This document shows, in pieces, positions 12,164 through 22,459 of a DNA stretch of 64,000 nt (the first letter of the stretch is position 1; every line of letters starts with the position of its first letter). The stretch is from Diphasiastrum complanatum. Its lineage: Eukaryota; Streptophyta; Lycopodiopsida; Lycopodiales; Lycopodiaceae. The notes under the pieces are model-generated. The model worked only from the letters and a program-made list of their open reading frames with translations, did not search any database and was not told where the DNA came from. Where the stretch lies: NCBI GenBank assembly GCA_029204225.1, contig CM055101.1:57848920-57912919 (forward strand), written 5' to 3'. The position numbers and the translations under genes are program-made.

Positions 12164-13185
12164 AGTCAAGGCCATATATTTATGCAAAGCCTTTAGCACA
12201 CAATCTTGCCTTGTACTTGTTGATGGAGCCATCATGATTGTACTTGATCTTGAACACCCACTTGCATCCAATGATATGCATGTAAGGTGGTGGATCCACT
12301 AGCTCCCATGTGTGGTTGGTGATCAAGGCATCATATTCAATCTTCATGGTCTCATACCACTCCTTGGTATTGAGGGCTTCTTGAACATCTTTGGGCTCCT
12401 CATGAGAAACAAAATAAGCATAAGTGGAATCAAGATCCACTTGTTTTCCTTTGTCATCATAAGTGAGCCCCTTGGGCTCGGATCTCTCCCTCATGGATCT
12501 TCTAGGAGTGAAAATCCGAGGACTTCCATCTTCAAATCTTGACTCCTCCATATGTTAATTGTCTTCAATAAGAATAGGTGATAGATTTTGAGGTTGCTTG
12601 ATCTTGGCCCCTCCAAGATTGGACTTTTCTTCTTCATGAAAAACTAAATCTCTACTATCAATTACTTTAGAGGTAGAGAGCATGTAGATTCGATAGGCTT
12701 TCTTGTTGGATGAATATCCAACCATTACTCCTTTGCTTGCACAAGGATCATCCTTCTTTCTCATTTCCAAGGGCATATGGACAAAGCATATGCATCCAAA
12801 TACTCTAAGGTGTTCAACCTTAGGTTTCTTCAAATAGAGTGCTTCATATGGTGACTTTCCTCCAAGTGCAACATGAGGGAGTCTATTGCAAAGATAGTCT
12901 GAACAATTGATAGCCTCACCCCAAAAGTCCTTTGGCAAAGATGCCTCAATTCTGATGGTTTTGGCACATTCACACATTGCTCTATTCTTTCTTCCAACCA
13001 CCCCATTTTGAGATGGTGTATATGCACAAGAAAACTCCCTTTTAATGCCTTCAAGCTTACAATAATCATGAAATTTATTGAAAGTGTACTCACCACCTCC
13101 ATCACTTCTAAGAATCTTGATTTTGTAAGAAAATTGCTTTTCAACTAGAGCTTTGAACTTTAGGAAATAGTTAAACACCATAGAT
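12164..13185 (-). pseudogene. Inverted copia segment: integrase core to RT start
   Basis: Minus strand. 13181-12555 is an integrase core and C-terminal part (ILRSDGGGEYTFNKFHDYC, SQNGVVGRKNRAMCECAKT, LRVFGCICFVHMPLE, GYSSNKKAYRIYM). 12551-12180, in another frame, is the RT start (CKWVFKIKYNHDGSINKYK ... AKGFA). It belongs to the same family as 3.2-5.1 kb. The RT stops at the codons after AKGFA, where gypsy gag begins. The upstream edge (13185) abuts the plus-strand RT end of the same family, so this block lies backwards relative to the rest of its own element. Confidence 0.88.
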
Positions 13186-13186
13186 T

Positions 13187-14046
13187 TTGAAGCTAGAAGA
13201 TATACATGCTTTTATTTGTCAATCTAGATATGTCTTTTCTATGCTGAGAAAATTCAATATGCAAAGTTGTAAAGGCATAGATACTCCCATGGAGCAACAT
13301 GTAAAAGATCCTATTAAAGGTGATGAAAGATCCTTCGAGGACTTCTCACTTTATAGGAGTCTTATAGGCTCTTTAATTTGGATTACCATCATTAGACCCG
13401 ATTTGAGCTATTGTGTGCACAAATTGAGTCAGTTTATGCAAGATCCCAAGATCCAACATTGGAATATGGCCAAGAGAGCTCTAAGATATATATCTTCTAC
13501 TCAAGATTATGGTTTATTGTACAAGAATGAAGATCTAACCATTGTTGGCTATTCAAATTCCGATTTTCAAGTGATAAAATGGATCGAAAGTCCATTAATG
13601 CATATACTATCTTTCTTGGAGGAAATCTTGTGTCTTGGCTTTCAAAGAAGCAGGATACCATATCTCTATCATCCTGTGAGGCCGAGTACAAAGCACTCAC
13701 TACAACAACTAAAGAGGTTCTTTGGATCAAGAGGTTAATCATGGAGCTAAATTGCATCAAAGAGGATGATCTTCCCTTGATCAAATGTGACAACATATCG
13801 GCACAAGCTCTTGCAAACAATCCTATTTTTCATGCAAGAAGCAAGCATATAGAAGTGGCACATCATTTTGTAAGGGAAAAGCCCATTGGAGGTGAAATCA
13901 ACTTAGAACATGTCGACACATCTTCGTGTATTGATGATCTTCTCACAAAGCCACTTTGCAAAAGTGCCTTCTCAAAGCATAGGTCTAATCTTGGTCTTAT
14001 CTCAAGATCAATGCTTGATCCACATTAGATACATTTTTAGGAGGAG
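13187..14046 (+). pseudogene. Copia RT end and RNase H (same element as the inverted block)
   Basis: The plus strand reads AFICQSRYVFSMLRKFNMQ (RT thumb), LYRSLIGSLIWITI, LSQFMQDPKIQHW and RNase H (LVSWLSKKQDTISLSSCEAE, KCDNISAQALANNP, ARSKHIEVAHHFVREKP, LEHVDTSSCIDDLLTKPL). One frameshift lies near 13570. The RT core with the YVDD site, about 130 codons by comparison with the copy at 38.2-39.1 kb, is missing between this block and the inverted block. It ends at a GGAGGAG purine tract followed by the LTR. Confidence 0.88.
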
Positions 14047-14659
14047 TGTCAAAATATTGAAAAATCTATCTAATGTTGTGAGTATGGGTTCTAAAAATGC
14101 CAAAGATGAATTGAGCTCTTTTGGCATAGTAAAGACCCATCTTAGAATAAAATATTCAAGGTAGGTAGAAGTAGAAACTCAAGCTACCATAGGAATTGCC
14201 ATTTGTACTTTACATGCCACATTTAATGCATGAAAAGACTATGTGGCACAATTAGACATAGTGAGGTGGCTTGGATAAGTCTAGATAGCTTGAGAGGTGG
14301 ATCCACAACTCCAATTCAACTCAAAGTAGGAGAAGAGTCCATGGATCTATATATAGGTGATGTATTCTCAATGAGAAGATTATGAAATTTGTGTGTAATG
14401 CAAATTTGGAGACAAGCTCTTTGTGGCCTCTCTCTCTCCACGAGTTTTGTACTTGCTATTTTCTCTCTCTAGCCAAGTAGAGACATTTATGATGCTTTGT
14501 CTTATGTTTTGTTGACAGATCTTGCTTGTAACACAATAATATTGCTTGTATGATCAGCTTTCCTATTGACAACCAATGCTAGTCTAATTATTATGGTGTT
14601 ATTGTGCTTAGGAGATCAAAAATACATGTGTAGGGTGTCCCACACGTGTGAATTCAGCA
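14047..14659 (+). repeat. Copia 3' LTR
   Basis: The LTR begins TGTCAAAATATTG right after a purine-rich TTTTAGGAGGAG tract and ends CACACGTGTGAATTCAGCA. It is 613 bp long and closely related to the minus-strand LTR at 2594-3210. A TATATATAGG box at about 14349 fits the promoter. The next base begins gypsy RT sequence (minus strand), so the LTR edge is sharp. Confidence 0.8.
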
Positions 14660-16660
14660 TGAAGCCATCCAAGAAATTATGGACTTCTTTTCCTACTACT
14701 TTGTTTAGAACACTTTCTGTAAAGGGTAAAGGAGAATGATCCTTCTTGGTGACTACATTGAACCCTTTCAGGTTCACACAGATTCACATTTTCTCGTTCT
14801 TCTTGGGTACTATGACTATGGGCGACACCCATTCTGTGTGCTCAATTTCATAAATAAAATCAGCATCTAGCAATTTTTGCAACTCTTGCTTGATCAACTC
14901 TATATAATTCGGGTTGCAGCGATAGTAACGACTTACCTTGGGGACTGCTCCATCCACCAAGGGTATGGTATGTTGGACTATGGTTGGTGGAATACCCTTC
15001 AAATCACTATAATTCCAAGCAAAACAATCCTTGTATTCCACCAATAATGAGCGCAGTCTTTTGAATTGAGTGGGTGTTAATTGCTCTCCCACATGCACGA
15101 TTTTTTCTTCTTCACCTGGCTTGGCTAGATTCATAGGTTGTGTCTGCGCAGGTCCGTCAAAGACTTGTTCCACTGGTCCCTTCTTTGATCATATTCTCGT
15201 TGAGCTTGCAGCATCGTGATTACTACGTCATCTAAGGTATAATTCTTGAAGGTCTCTGGCATCTCATGAACTGGTGTTCGATGGGATTCCTCCTTCAGCA
15301 TATTGATCTTAGCCCAACTCGTAATCTTTGGGTTATCAGTCATCTGTGAAGAAGATGACGTTGTGTCTGGGTCCGTTCGGACTGACTTCAAGGAATCCAA
15401 CACCTTTTTTTTTTCTTTTCTGCTCACATAGTTGGGTTCATCCTTGTTTTCCTTCTTTGGTATTGGAGTGACATTTGCTTCGTGATTGCGAATATCAGCG
15501 TTCATCGCAACTATAGCCTCCTCGGATAGATCGCCTGGATCTGAATTATGTTGACAAGCATGCCCAGCCATGCTGTCAACGGTTGTCAATGAGTCCGTCC
15601 ATCTCATTCCCTTGGGCGATCGATTGTATGATCAGTGGTGGACGATCTGTCATCAACTTTTGGTGTAATAGGTTTCACCGCCCATGTGGTTGGATCGACC
15701 ATTACAGCCTGCTCTCTGTTTTTAAAAGTGAGTTTTCCGGTTTCCCAGTTGTAAACCACTTGTGCAGTCCTCAACCACGGTCTTCCTAGTTAAACGCGGT
15801 ATGCAGAAGAGGATTCTGGTATATCCATCACTCCAAAAGTGATACAAACTAAATTTCCACTATTTTTACAAGAATGTCATCAACTATATCTTGTGCTTTA
15901 ACATAGGATTGATCAACTAGTTTGATGGCAAATCTCGTTGGCTTCAATCCTTGGTACAAAGTAGTGTAGAGCAAATTTACACCTAATCCTTCATCTACTA
16001 TTGTTGGCTAATCCTCGAATCTCTTATGCTTGATTGGCAGGGTGATATTGTGTTCTTCGCTTTTTCATATTGCTCCAATGTGGAGGACGTTGTTCGTTTC
16101 TTCATAGCCCGCACAGTATATGGGCTCTGTGTTACTGGTTCCACTTCAGCTTTGGCCCATTCGGCCAGGAGGCTCTTGGCTTGTGGCGCAATCCAGATAA
16201 ACTAACACAGCTTTCTAGCAAACTTGTGAGCACTTCAGTGTGCGGTTCCTCGGGCTCCACCATGTGGAAAGGTGGTTCATGATGATGCAACTGATCATTC
16301 TGATCAATTCGTAAGGGTGAGTTTGCTTGTGGTACTTGTTCTTTATCAACAGGAGGTTCTGTAGGTGCATCTTTTGCTTGTGTTTTTTTCTCCTTTTGCA
16401 CCTTCTGTATCCAATGACGTATCTTGTGATATTGTCTACTCTCTTTCCTCACGTTTGGACATGGTCTCATAGTTGAGGGTTGATCATCAGATACTAATAG
16501 GTGTGGTGAGGGAGCCACTTCCTTCTACTTTTGTGTTTGTGTAACTGCTAACACTGGAGAATGGAAGTGTTGCTTTTTTGGTGGCATCCCTCCTAGAACT
16601 ACTATAAGGTGTACTGTGATTAGATTTAAAGGTGCACCAATTCCAGGTCTTAATGGACAA
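14660..16660 (-). pseudogene. Ty3/gypsy gag-protease-RT fragment
   Basis: Reading minus: a proline- and charge-rich gag/protease linker (16518-16132), a protease-like stretch with LGVNLLYTTLYQGL near 15960, a linker (15607-15131) and the RT start (15173-14784). The RT part contains YKDCFAWNYSDLKGIPP, HTIPLVDGA, LLDADFIYEI, and WVSPIVIVPKKN. RT continues in frame-broken form to NFLDGF at about 14662, where the copia LTR cuts it before the catalytic motif. Stops and frame changes are frequent. The sequence type matches gypsy elements related to the Tat/Athila group, but the lineage is a guess. Confidence 0.75.
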
Positions 16661-17400
16661 TTCTTGTGGAAGTGTCCATAAATGTATTCACAGGTTGTCC
16701 AGGGCTTCAGTGAAGATGTCAGCAACCATGTCTTTCGTTCCGATGAAGGTGGTCTACAGCATCTTCTTTTCAATTAGATCCCTGATCAAGTGGTACTTGA
16801 TCACAATGTGTTTCATTCTGGAATGGAACACAGGATCTTTCATCAGGTGTATTGCAGAGGTGTTGTCCATCTGCAAGACCAGGGGCTCATTTCTTTTTTC
16901 GTCCAATTTGTTCAGAAACTGTCTTATCCAGATTATTTCGTTGGCCATCTTTGTTGCTGCTACGTACTCTGCTTCGCAGAATGACTGGGCTACAATGGTC
17001 TGCTTCTTGCTGACCCAGAGAACTGCTGCTCTTGATGCGATGGTGCATCCTTTAGAGATGCCCAGCTAGCGTCGCTATAGGAAAGTATCCTGAAACTTGC
17101 ACCACGACAATAACACAAGCCATAATCCTCGTTAATTGAAGATATTGCAAAATTCATTTTGCAATCTTCCAATGTGTCAAGTCTGGATTCACGCAGAATT
17201 GGCTCATCCTGAATACTGCATAAGCAATATCAGGACGTGTGTTGTCAACAAGGTACATCAGTGATCCTATCAGCTTCCTATAAGGTGTGAGCTGCATCTC
17301 TTCTCTCTCTTCCTCAGTCTTTGGACAATCATCATTCTTCACCACCATCCCTACGTCAAAGCGAGGCAGAAAACGAGGAGATGAAACAATATCCATTTCA
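16661..17400 (-). pseudogene. Copia RNase H fragment (family also at 47.6-48.2 kb)
   Basis: Minus strand, in order: RT end (YRKLIGSLMYLVDNTRPDIA, FRMSQFCVNPDLTHWKIAK), RNase H catalytic segment (YSDASWA) and C-terminal segment (QMDNTSAIHLMKDPVFHSR, KHIVIKYHLIRDLIE). It is cut at both ends, at about 17400 by a plus-strand copia piece and at about 16661 by gypsy gag-like sequence. It is frame-broken at 16990. Confidence 0.8.
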
Positions 17401-17830
17401 CTTTATTATCAGCTCACTAACGTATGCAATGCTCTGCACCCAACTTGATTTTACATACACGATCAATTCACTTGCCAATTCCTATCGAATCTAGGGCCAA
17501 TCCATTGGAAAGCACTTATGAAGGTCATGAAATATGTTCAAGCAACAAAACATTTGTGCATCTATTATGGAGGCAACTGATATGCCAACATTCTTAAAGG
17601 TTATACAGATGCAGATTGGGCAGGAGATATCGACACCAAAAAATCAGCTTCTAGATTTTTATTCTTATTCAATCAATGCCCAATCTCATGGAACAGTAAA
17701 AAACAGACCTTCGTAGCATTATCATCAACTGAATCATAATACATAGCTGCCAAAATTGCTACCAAGGAGGCAATGCGACTGAGAAATACACTAGTAGATA
17801 TCATATAAGGGAAAGCTCCTCAAGATCCTA
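17401..17830 (+). pseudogene. Copia RNase H fragment, plus strand
   Basis: Frames on the plus strand give YAMLCTQLDFTYTINSLANS (17415-17480), LGPIHWKALMKVMKYVQAT (about 17492-17550) and GYTDADWAGDIDTKKSASR (17600-17655), then SWNSKKQTFVALSSTES and a stop. This is the end of RT plus RNase H, with stops and frame changes, cut off by a chromovirus LTR near 17840. Confidence 0.7.
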
Positions 17831-17839
17831 CTTACAAGA

Positions 17840-18359
17840 CAAACACAATGGAAAACATGCTATGGAGAAACCACCCAACCAAGTAGAAGCAACTAATCAA
17901 CTCTAGAAGCCTCACCCCCAAGCCAGGGAATAGGAGGCATAAAAGTAGAGTGAGAGCCTGGCAATAAATCAAGCAAAAGGTGAGGTAGTAGGGCGAGTTT
18001 GGCCTCTTTATATAGAGCCTAGAACCACCTGTGCACATGGTCATGCAAGGTCCTAGCTCTCCTATACATAGACTCATCTAGAATAGAGTCTCTATGCATG
18101 GATTCTCTATTCATAGAATTGCTATCGATAACCCTACACATGCATACACTATCTCTATTGATAACTCTACACATGCATACAGTGTTTCAAACCTTGTACT
18201 AACTCCATTTAGTGTGTTATGGGCCTCACAAGGATATTAGTTAATTTTTGAATCACGTCCAATATGACGTGGCATAACTAACAGCTTGTTTCACTGGAGT
18301 ACTGTGTATCGAAGACTAGGAGTATATTGAATCCTATGTACTGGTCATGGACATGACAT
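17840..18359 (-). repeat. Chromovirus (Ty3/gypsy) LTR, copy A
   Basis: On the minus strand the purine tract AAGGGGGGAAAG is followed by TGTCATGTCCATGACC at 18359, the usual gypsy tract/LTR junction. The sequence is related to the LTR at 18945-19361 (CTCACCCCCAAGCCAGGGAA versus CTTCACCCCAAAGCCAAGG, and the shared GGGCGAGTTT). The left edge is approximate. Confidence 0.6.
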
Positions 18360-18369
18360 TCTTTCCCCC

Positions 18370-18935
18370 CTTGAACTGCTCTTCTCCTCATAAGCTGAAC
18401 TTAGGAAAGTTCTTCTTTATACTATCAACTCTCTCCCACAAATCATCATCCTCAGTACGACCTTTCCACCAAATTAAGCACTCAGAGATAGAATGATTTC
18501 TTAATTGTTTATTTTTGGTTCTGAGCACTTTCTCATGTTCCAAAGGTACACTTCAACAAATCTTACAAATGGGATAAATCCTCATTAGATCCAACTGTAT
18601 CACCTTCATGTAAACTTAGTTTCAAACAACTTACATGAAATACTGGGTGTGCAGCTGATTTTCCTTGAAGATCAAGTTTAGACGCCAAAGAACCAATTCT
18701 ACGTACAATCCTAAACGATCCACAAAAATGGGTAGACAGTTTGTAATGCTTCCTTGTACGTAATGTCTTGAATCTTTTGGAATCCTAAGATATACCTAGT
18801 CATCAACTTTAAAATCTCTGGGAGATCTCTTAAGATCGGCATAGTGGTTATTTCTATCTTGAGCACTTTGGATACTATCTTTAGTATAACAATCACCAAG
18901 TGAAGATCTTCATTAATCCTGTCACATGCAAACCA
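18370..18935 (-). pseudogene. Chromovirus integrase tail and chromodomain, copy A
   Basis: Minus strand. Around 18900-18770 an integrase C-terminal stretch is visible across broken frames (CDRINEDLHL, then NHYADLKRSPRDFKVDD, YLRIPKDSR). Around 18540-18395 lie the remains of a chromodomain (matching the copy B region WKGQIEDDDSWERV). The reading frame is broken throughout. Its upstream part was interrupted by the LTR of copy B. Confidence 0.6.
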
Positions 18936-18944
18936 AAAGGACAC

Positions 18945-19361
18945 ATGTGGAGCATAAACCACCCAACGAACAAGAAATGGCTAGTCAATACCCTCACCAC
19001 TTCACCCCAAAGCCAAGGTGAATGAATACAAGAGAGGAGAGGATCCTGCCTCATGTATCTGAAATTCCAATAGGGAGATGGGCGAGTTTCAATAGTATAT
19101 ATTCTCCCCAAGAGGAGAGAATATTCCTCTTAGGATCCCCATGCAACCTATAATAAGCTATTGACCTCCTATTCTTGTATTATAGCAATCAAACACCATG
19201 CAAGTGCTCCTATGTCCAAATATAGGTTTGGGCCGTTATATGATTATTAATTACTTTACCGACTAAGTCCGGAATAACAAGGCATACCTAATAACCACAT
19301 ACACTGGAGTGACCAGCTATCCATGTTCTGAATCCCTGATACTGGACATTGACATAACATT
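18945..19361 (-). repeat. Chromovirus LTR, copy B
   Basis: On the minus strand AAGGGGGGAAGA is followed by TGTTATGTCAATGTCC at 19361. The LTR lies inside the integrase region of copy A, which implies that copy B inserted into copy A. The left edge is approximate. Confidence 0.6.
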
Positions 19362-19369
19362 CTTCCCCC

Positions 19370-20035
19370 CTTGAACTACTTCTGTCCTCAGAAGCATAAA
19401 CTAGGGAAGTTTTCCTTCATGCTTTCGACCCGTTCCCATGAATCATCATCCTCAATTTGTCCCTTCCACCTAATCAAGCACTCAGAGCTAGAACAATTTC
19501 TTAATTGTTTATCTCTAGTTCTGAGTACTCTTTCAGGTTCAAAAGGAACACTAAGTGATAAGTCTTCCAAATGGGTAAGATGCTCCTCTGAACCAACTAC
19601 GTCAACTTCACGTAAACATACTTTTAACTGGCTTACATGAAACACTGGGGGAGCAGTGTTCTTATTCTGAAGATCTAGTTCGTAAGCTAAAGAACCAATT
19701 CTTCTTATAATCTGAAATAGTCCACATAGTATCTGGTAGACAATTTATAATGCTTCCCCATATCCATAGTCTTAGAATCTTTTAGTATTCTAAGATATAC
19801 CCATTGAAAATTGTACATCGAGATAATGGACTATAACCTATAGTAGAATGTTTTCTACTATTGTAAAAAAACTCAATCAAAGGAACATAATCTTCCCACT
19901 GAGATTGCCTGGTAGACACATATGTTCTCAACATATCCTCCATAGTTTGATTAGTTCTCTCAGTCTGGCCATCTGATTCAGGATGATCACTAAAACTTGT
20001 CCATTTGGACCCCTTCTAAGTAGGAAAGCTTTTTT
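19370..20035 (-). pseudogene. Chromovirus integrase core end and chromodomain, copy B
   Basis: Minus strand. 20030-19800 reads the integrase core end (SDHPESDGQTERTNQTMEDM, YVPLIEFFYN). 19645-19388 reads VFHVSQLKVCLRE-like linker and a chromodomain (PERVLRTRDKQLRN, CLIRWKGQIEDDDSWERV). This layout, integrase then chromodomain then purine tract then LTR, is diagnostic of plant chromoviruses, which use the chromodomain to target chromatin. The 5' part of the element is missing above 20035. Confidence 0.8.
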
Positions 20036-20225
20036 TCTAGTTAAAAAATGCATGTGCATCAATTGCATCTAGGGAAAACCTTATTTTCCTAGATACATTT
20101 CTACGATTTCTAAATTAGAATTTTTTTTTTCCTAGTTACAAAATGTATGTGTCTCAAATTTCATATAGGAAATCATTTTATTTCCAATATACATTTTAAA
20201 TTATAAATTAGTTTTCTTACATATT
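20036..20225. repeat. Two diverged tandem copies of about 95 bp
   Basis: The segment starting TTTTTTTCTAGTTAAAAAAT (about 20031) is followed by a related one starting TTTTTTTTCCTAGTTACAAA (about 20126). Both contain a short inverted pair (TAGGGAAAA and TTTTCCTAG in the first). No coding capacity. The origin is unknown, possibly a small foldback element. Confidence 0.4.
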
Positions 20226-20881
20226 ATAACCTCCCACTCATATTTCTTATCCCCGTTAACATTAATTGGTGATAGGCCAATATTTTTTTTTACCATCTTT
20301 ATAACATGGGCATCGACACTTTCATTTCGTTAGCCCCCTATAGCAATTAACATGTTCATTGACTGCATGTTCACAAATTCTAGAACTAAACAGTCAAATC
20401 AAGGTGTCCAAAGATTTGTAGCCCCAACCTTGATCCAAAAGGTTACAAATCCCTGGTTCTTTTATTTTTTGTCAAACATTAAGGTGAAAGGTAAAATCAT
20501 TTTCATATGCATCAATTTCACCCCTCAATTGAAAAGTAGAACATCAAGAAATTACAAATATTTTTTTTACTATTGGGTAGTGTAGCAAGATATGTTATAC
20601 TAAAGCAACTCAAGAAATGGATAACAATCATGGTGCTATATCTCCATGTGGCTTTAATAAAGGTACATAATGGTTTTGTGAATTCTTTAACAAGAAGAAT
20701 TCGTTTAATACACAAGGAGCTTATGACCACTTCATATATGGCTAGAGATTGCCAATTGACTGATCAACTTAGAATAAGTTTATGTTTACGATATTTAAGT
20801 AGATTCGATTTTATGTCTACACACAAGATAGCTTGATTTTGATCCCTATGACTTGACATAGAATAATCAAGCTCATCGATT
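20226..20881. other. Non-coding spacer
   Basis: AT-rich sequence with no motif I recognise. Short open frames here show no family features. Confidence 0.4.
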
Positions 20882-21316
20882 TGTCATGTACTTTTAGTAC
20901 ATCCATGCTTATACATGCAAGATAATATCCAATGTAAGCTTTGTAGGCCCAAAAGGAGCTATTAGCCTTAAGAACAAGGCGATTTTTTCTTTAGGCCCTC
21001 CAAAGTAATTAATAAGGATAATAGGTCAATAAGGTCCCAATGTAGTGTAAATAACACTTAACAAGGGCTAACTATCCTCAAGATAGTTATGTTTAGTTAA
21101 GTGAGAGCATTGTCTACAACGTCTCATGTGCCTTATCTACATGAATTCATGCTCTTTCCATTGCTATGTACTCTTTCTTTCATTTCTATTGAGATTCTAT
21201 GGAGATCCTTGTGTTTCTAGCTTTCTATGGATATGTTATCATGATTGTCTTGTACTCTTTTTGCTTCTAGCTTTACTTCTTTTGTAATTGCTATTTGCTT
21301 GGGATTTGGCATGACA
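20882..21316 (+). repeat. LTR with TGTCATG/CATGACA ends
   Basis: A 435-bp segment opens with TGTCATG and closes with CATGACA, a 7-bp inverted pair typical of LTR termini. A tRNA-Met-type primer site (TGGTATTAGAGC, 21320-21331) follows 3 bp after the end. This is therefore a 5' LTR in plus orientation. No element interior follows. Confidence 0.65.
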
Positions 21317-21319
21317 TCT

Positions 21320-21331
21320 TGGTATTAGAGC
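21320..21331 (+). other. Primer-binding site, initiator tRNA-Met type
   Basis: TGGTATTAGAGC differs by one base from the common plant LTR-retrotransposon primer site TGGTATCAGAGC, and it sits 3 bp after an LTR end. Confidence 0.6.
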
Positions 21332-21384
21332 ATAGATCCTAAATTTATGATAATTCTATGTGAATTTCATTAGATTTGATAAGT

Positions 21385-21495
21385 TTATTGCATCTGTAGC
21401 TTTTTGTGGACGTGCTATCTTGATTGTCTTGTTCTCTTCTTGCTTTTAGCTTTACTATCATTGTTATTGCTATTAGCTTGGGATTTGGCACATGA
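21385..21495 (+). repeat. Partial second copy of the LTR end
   Basis: About 110 bp repeats the last part of the LTR at 20882-21316 in direct orientation (GATTGTCTTGT, CTAGCTTTACT or TTAGCTTTACT, GCTTGGGATTTGGCA in both). The primer site is not repeated, so this is a partial duplication downstream of the LTR. Confidence 0.55.
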
Positions 21496-22072
21496 AACGA
21501 TCTCAATTTTAGGACATATAGATTGCTCAAATTCGATCTCTTGTGGATGAAATTATTCCTATCACTCAAGATAGCTCGAATTTGATGTCAATAAACCAAG
21601 ATATATTTTGGCTTCTAATAGCTTAAATTTCATGCCTATCACTCAAAAATTCTCAAATATGATGCCTAACATGCGATTTGGTCTTTATTATTTAACATAA
21701 TTCGTGAAGCAATCAAACTTGACCAATATGAATTTTTAGACACACAGATTGTTTAAGTTCAACTTGTTATTGATGGAATCGATCCATATTGTTAGATTTT
21801 ACAATTTTTACCTTGTAAATGTAAATGGTTTGATATCGATGTGGTTCTACACATCACGTGTGAAATATCATGTAAAAAGTTCAGATCCAATATATATACA
21901 TTTCATGCAAGTCAATGTCAAATCTCCTAGATTGTAGGACCTATTTCCTAATTTGTAAAAATCCAGAAGGTCAACACTAACCACCAATGATGAGTTAGAA
22001 ATCAGTTTTGATCCAATTCATTAGCATAAGCTCTAAATGTGATGATGTAATTACTGTACAATTTATTTGGTT

Positions 22073-22436
22073 TGTTGTATATGGTTGTGATCGGGACGTG
22101 AACCGTTAGGATATCACTGATTCCGTAGCCGGCTACTTGGGTTAGCCAAGTAGCCACACATAGGAAGAATTAGCCTGTACAGAGTTATTTGTAGTATTTG
22201 CTATACTTGGGGGGATGTCCAAAGTTTGTCGGTGGAATTTGGCCATATTGGGCCCAACCTTAGTTTGACAGGTGGTAGTTTTAGGACATCTGCCTTTTCA
22301 TGCAGTTTGTGAATCTTCTATATGTACAGTGTCTCTTTGTAATCTATTAGCTTTTGTTGTGTCATCTTTGAGAGCTTGTGAGGAGTGTCTATGGTGATTG
22401 ATTGATGTGATTTGCATACTACACTAGATCCTAACA
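22073..22436 (+). repeat. LTR with TGTT/AACA ends and downstream primer site
   Basis: A 364-bp segment runs from TGTTGTATATGG to GATCCTAACA. A primer-site-like TAGTATCAGAGC (22448-22459) starts 11 bp after its end. The next 1.8 kb has no gag or pol, so the element is either non-autonomous or only its 5' end survives. Confidence 0.55.
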
Positions 22437-22447
22437 GAATTTTAACT

Positions 22448-22459
22448 TAGTATCAGAGC
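22448..22459 (+). other. Primer-binding site, tRNA-Met type
   Basis: TAGTATCAGAGC differs by one base from TGGTATCAGAGC, and it lies shortly after the LTR end at 22436. Confidence 0.55.

Noticed and set aside
21320-21331. Part of a tRNA gene
   Set aside because: The match to tRNA-Met is only the primer-site complement next to an LTR. No cloverleaf surrounds it here or at the other primer sites.
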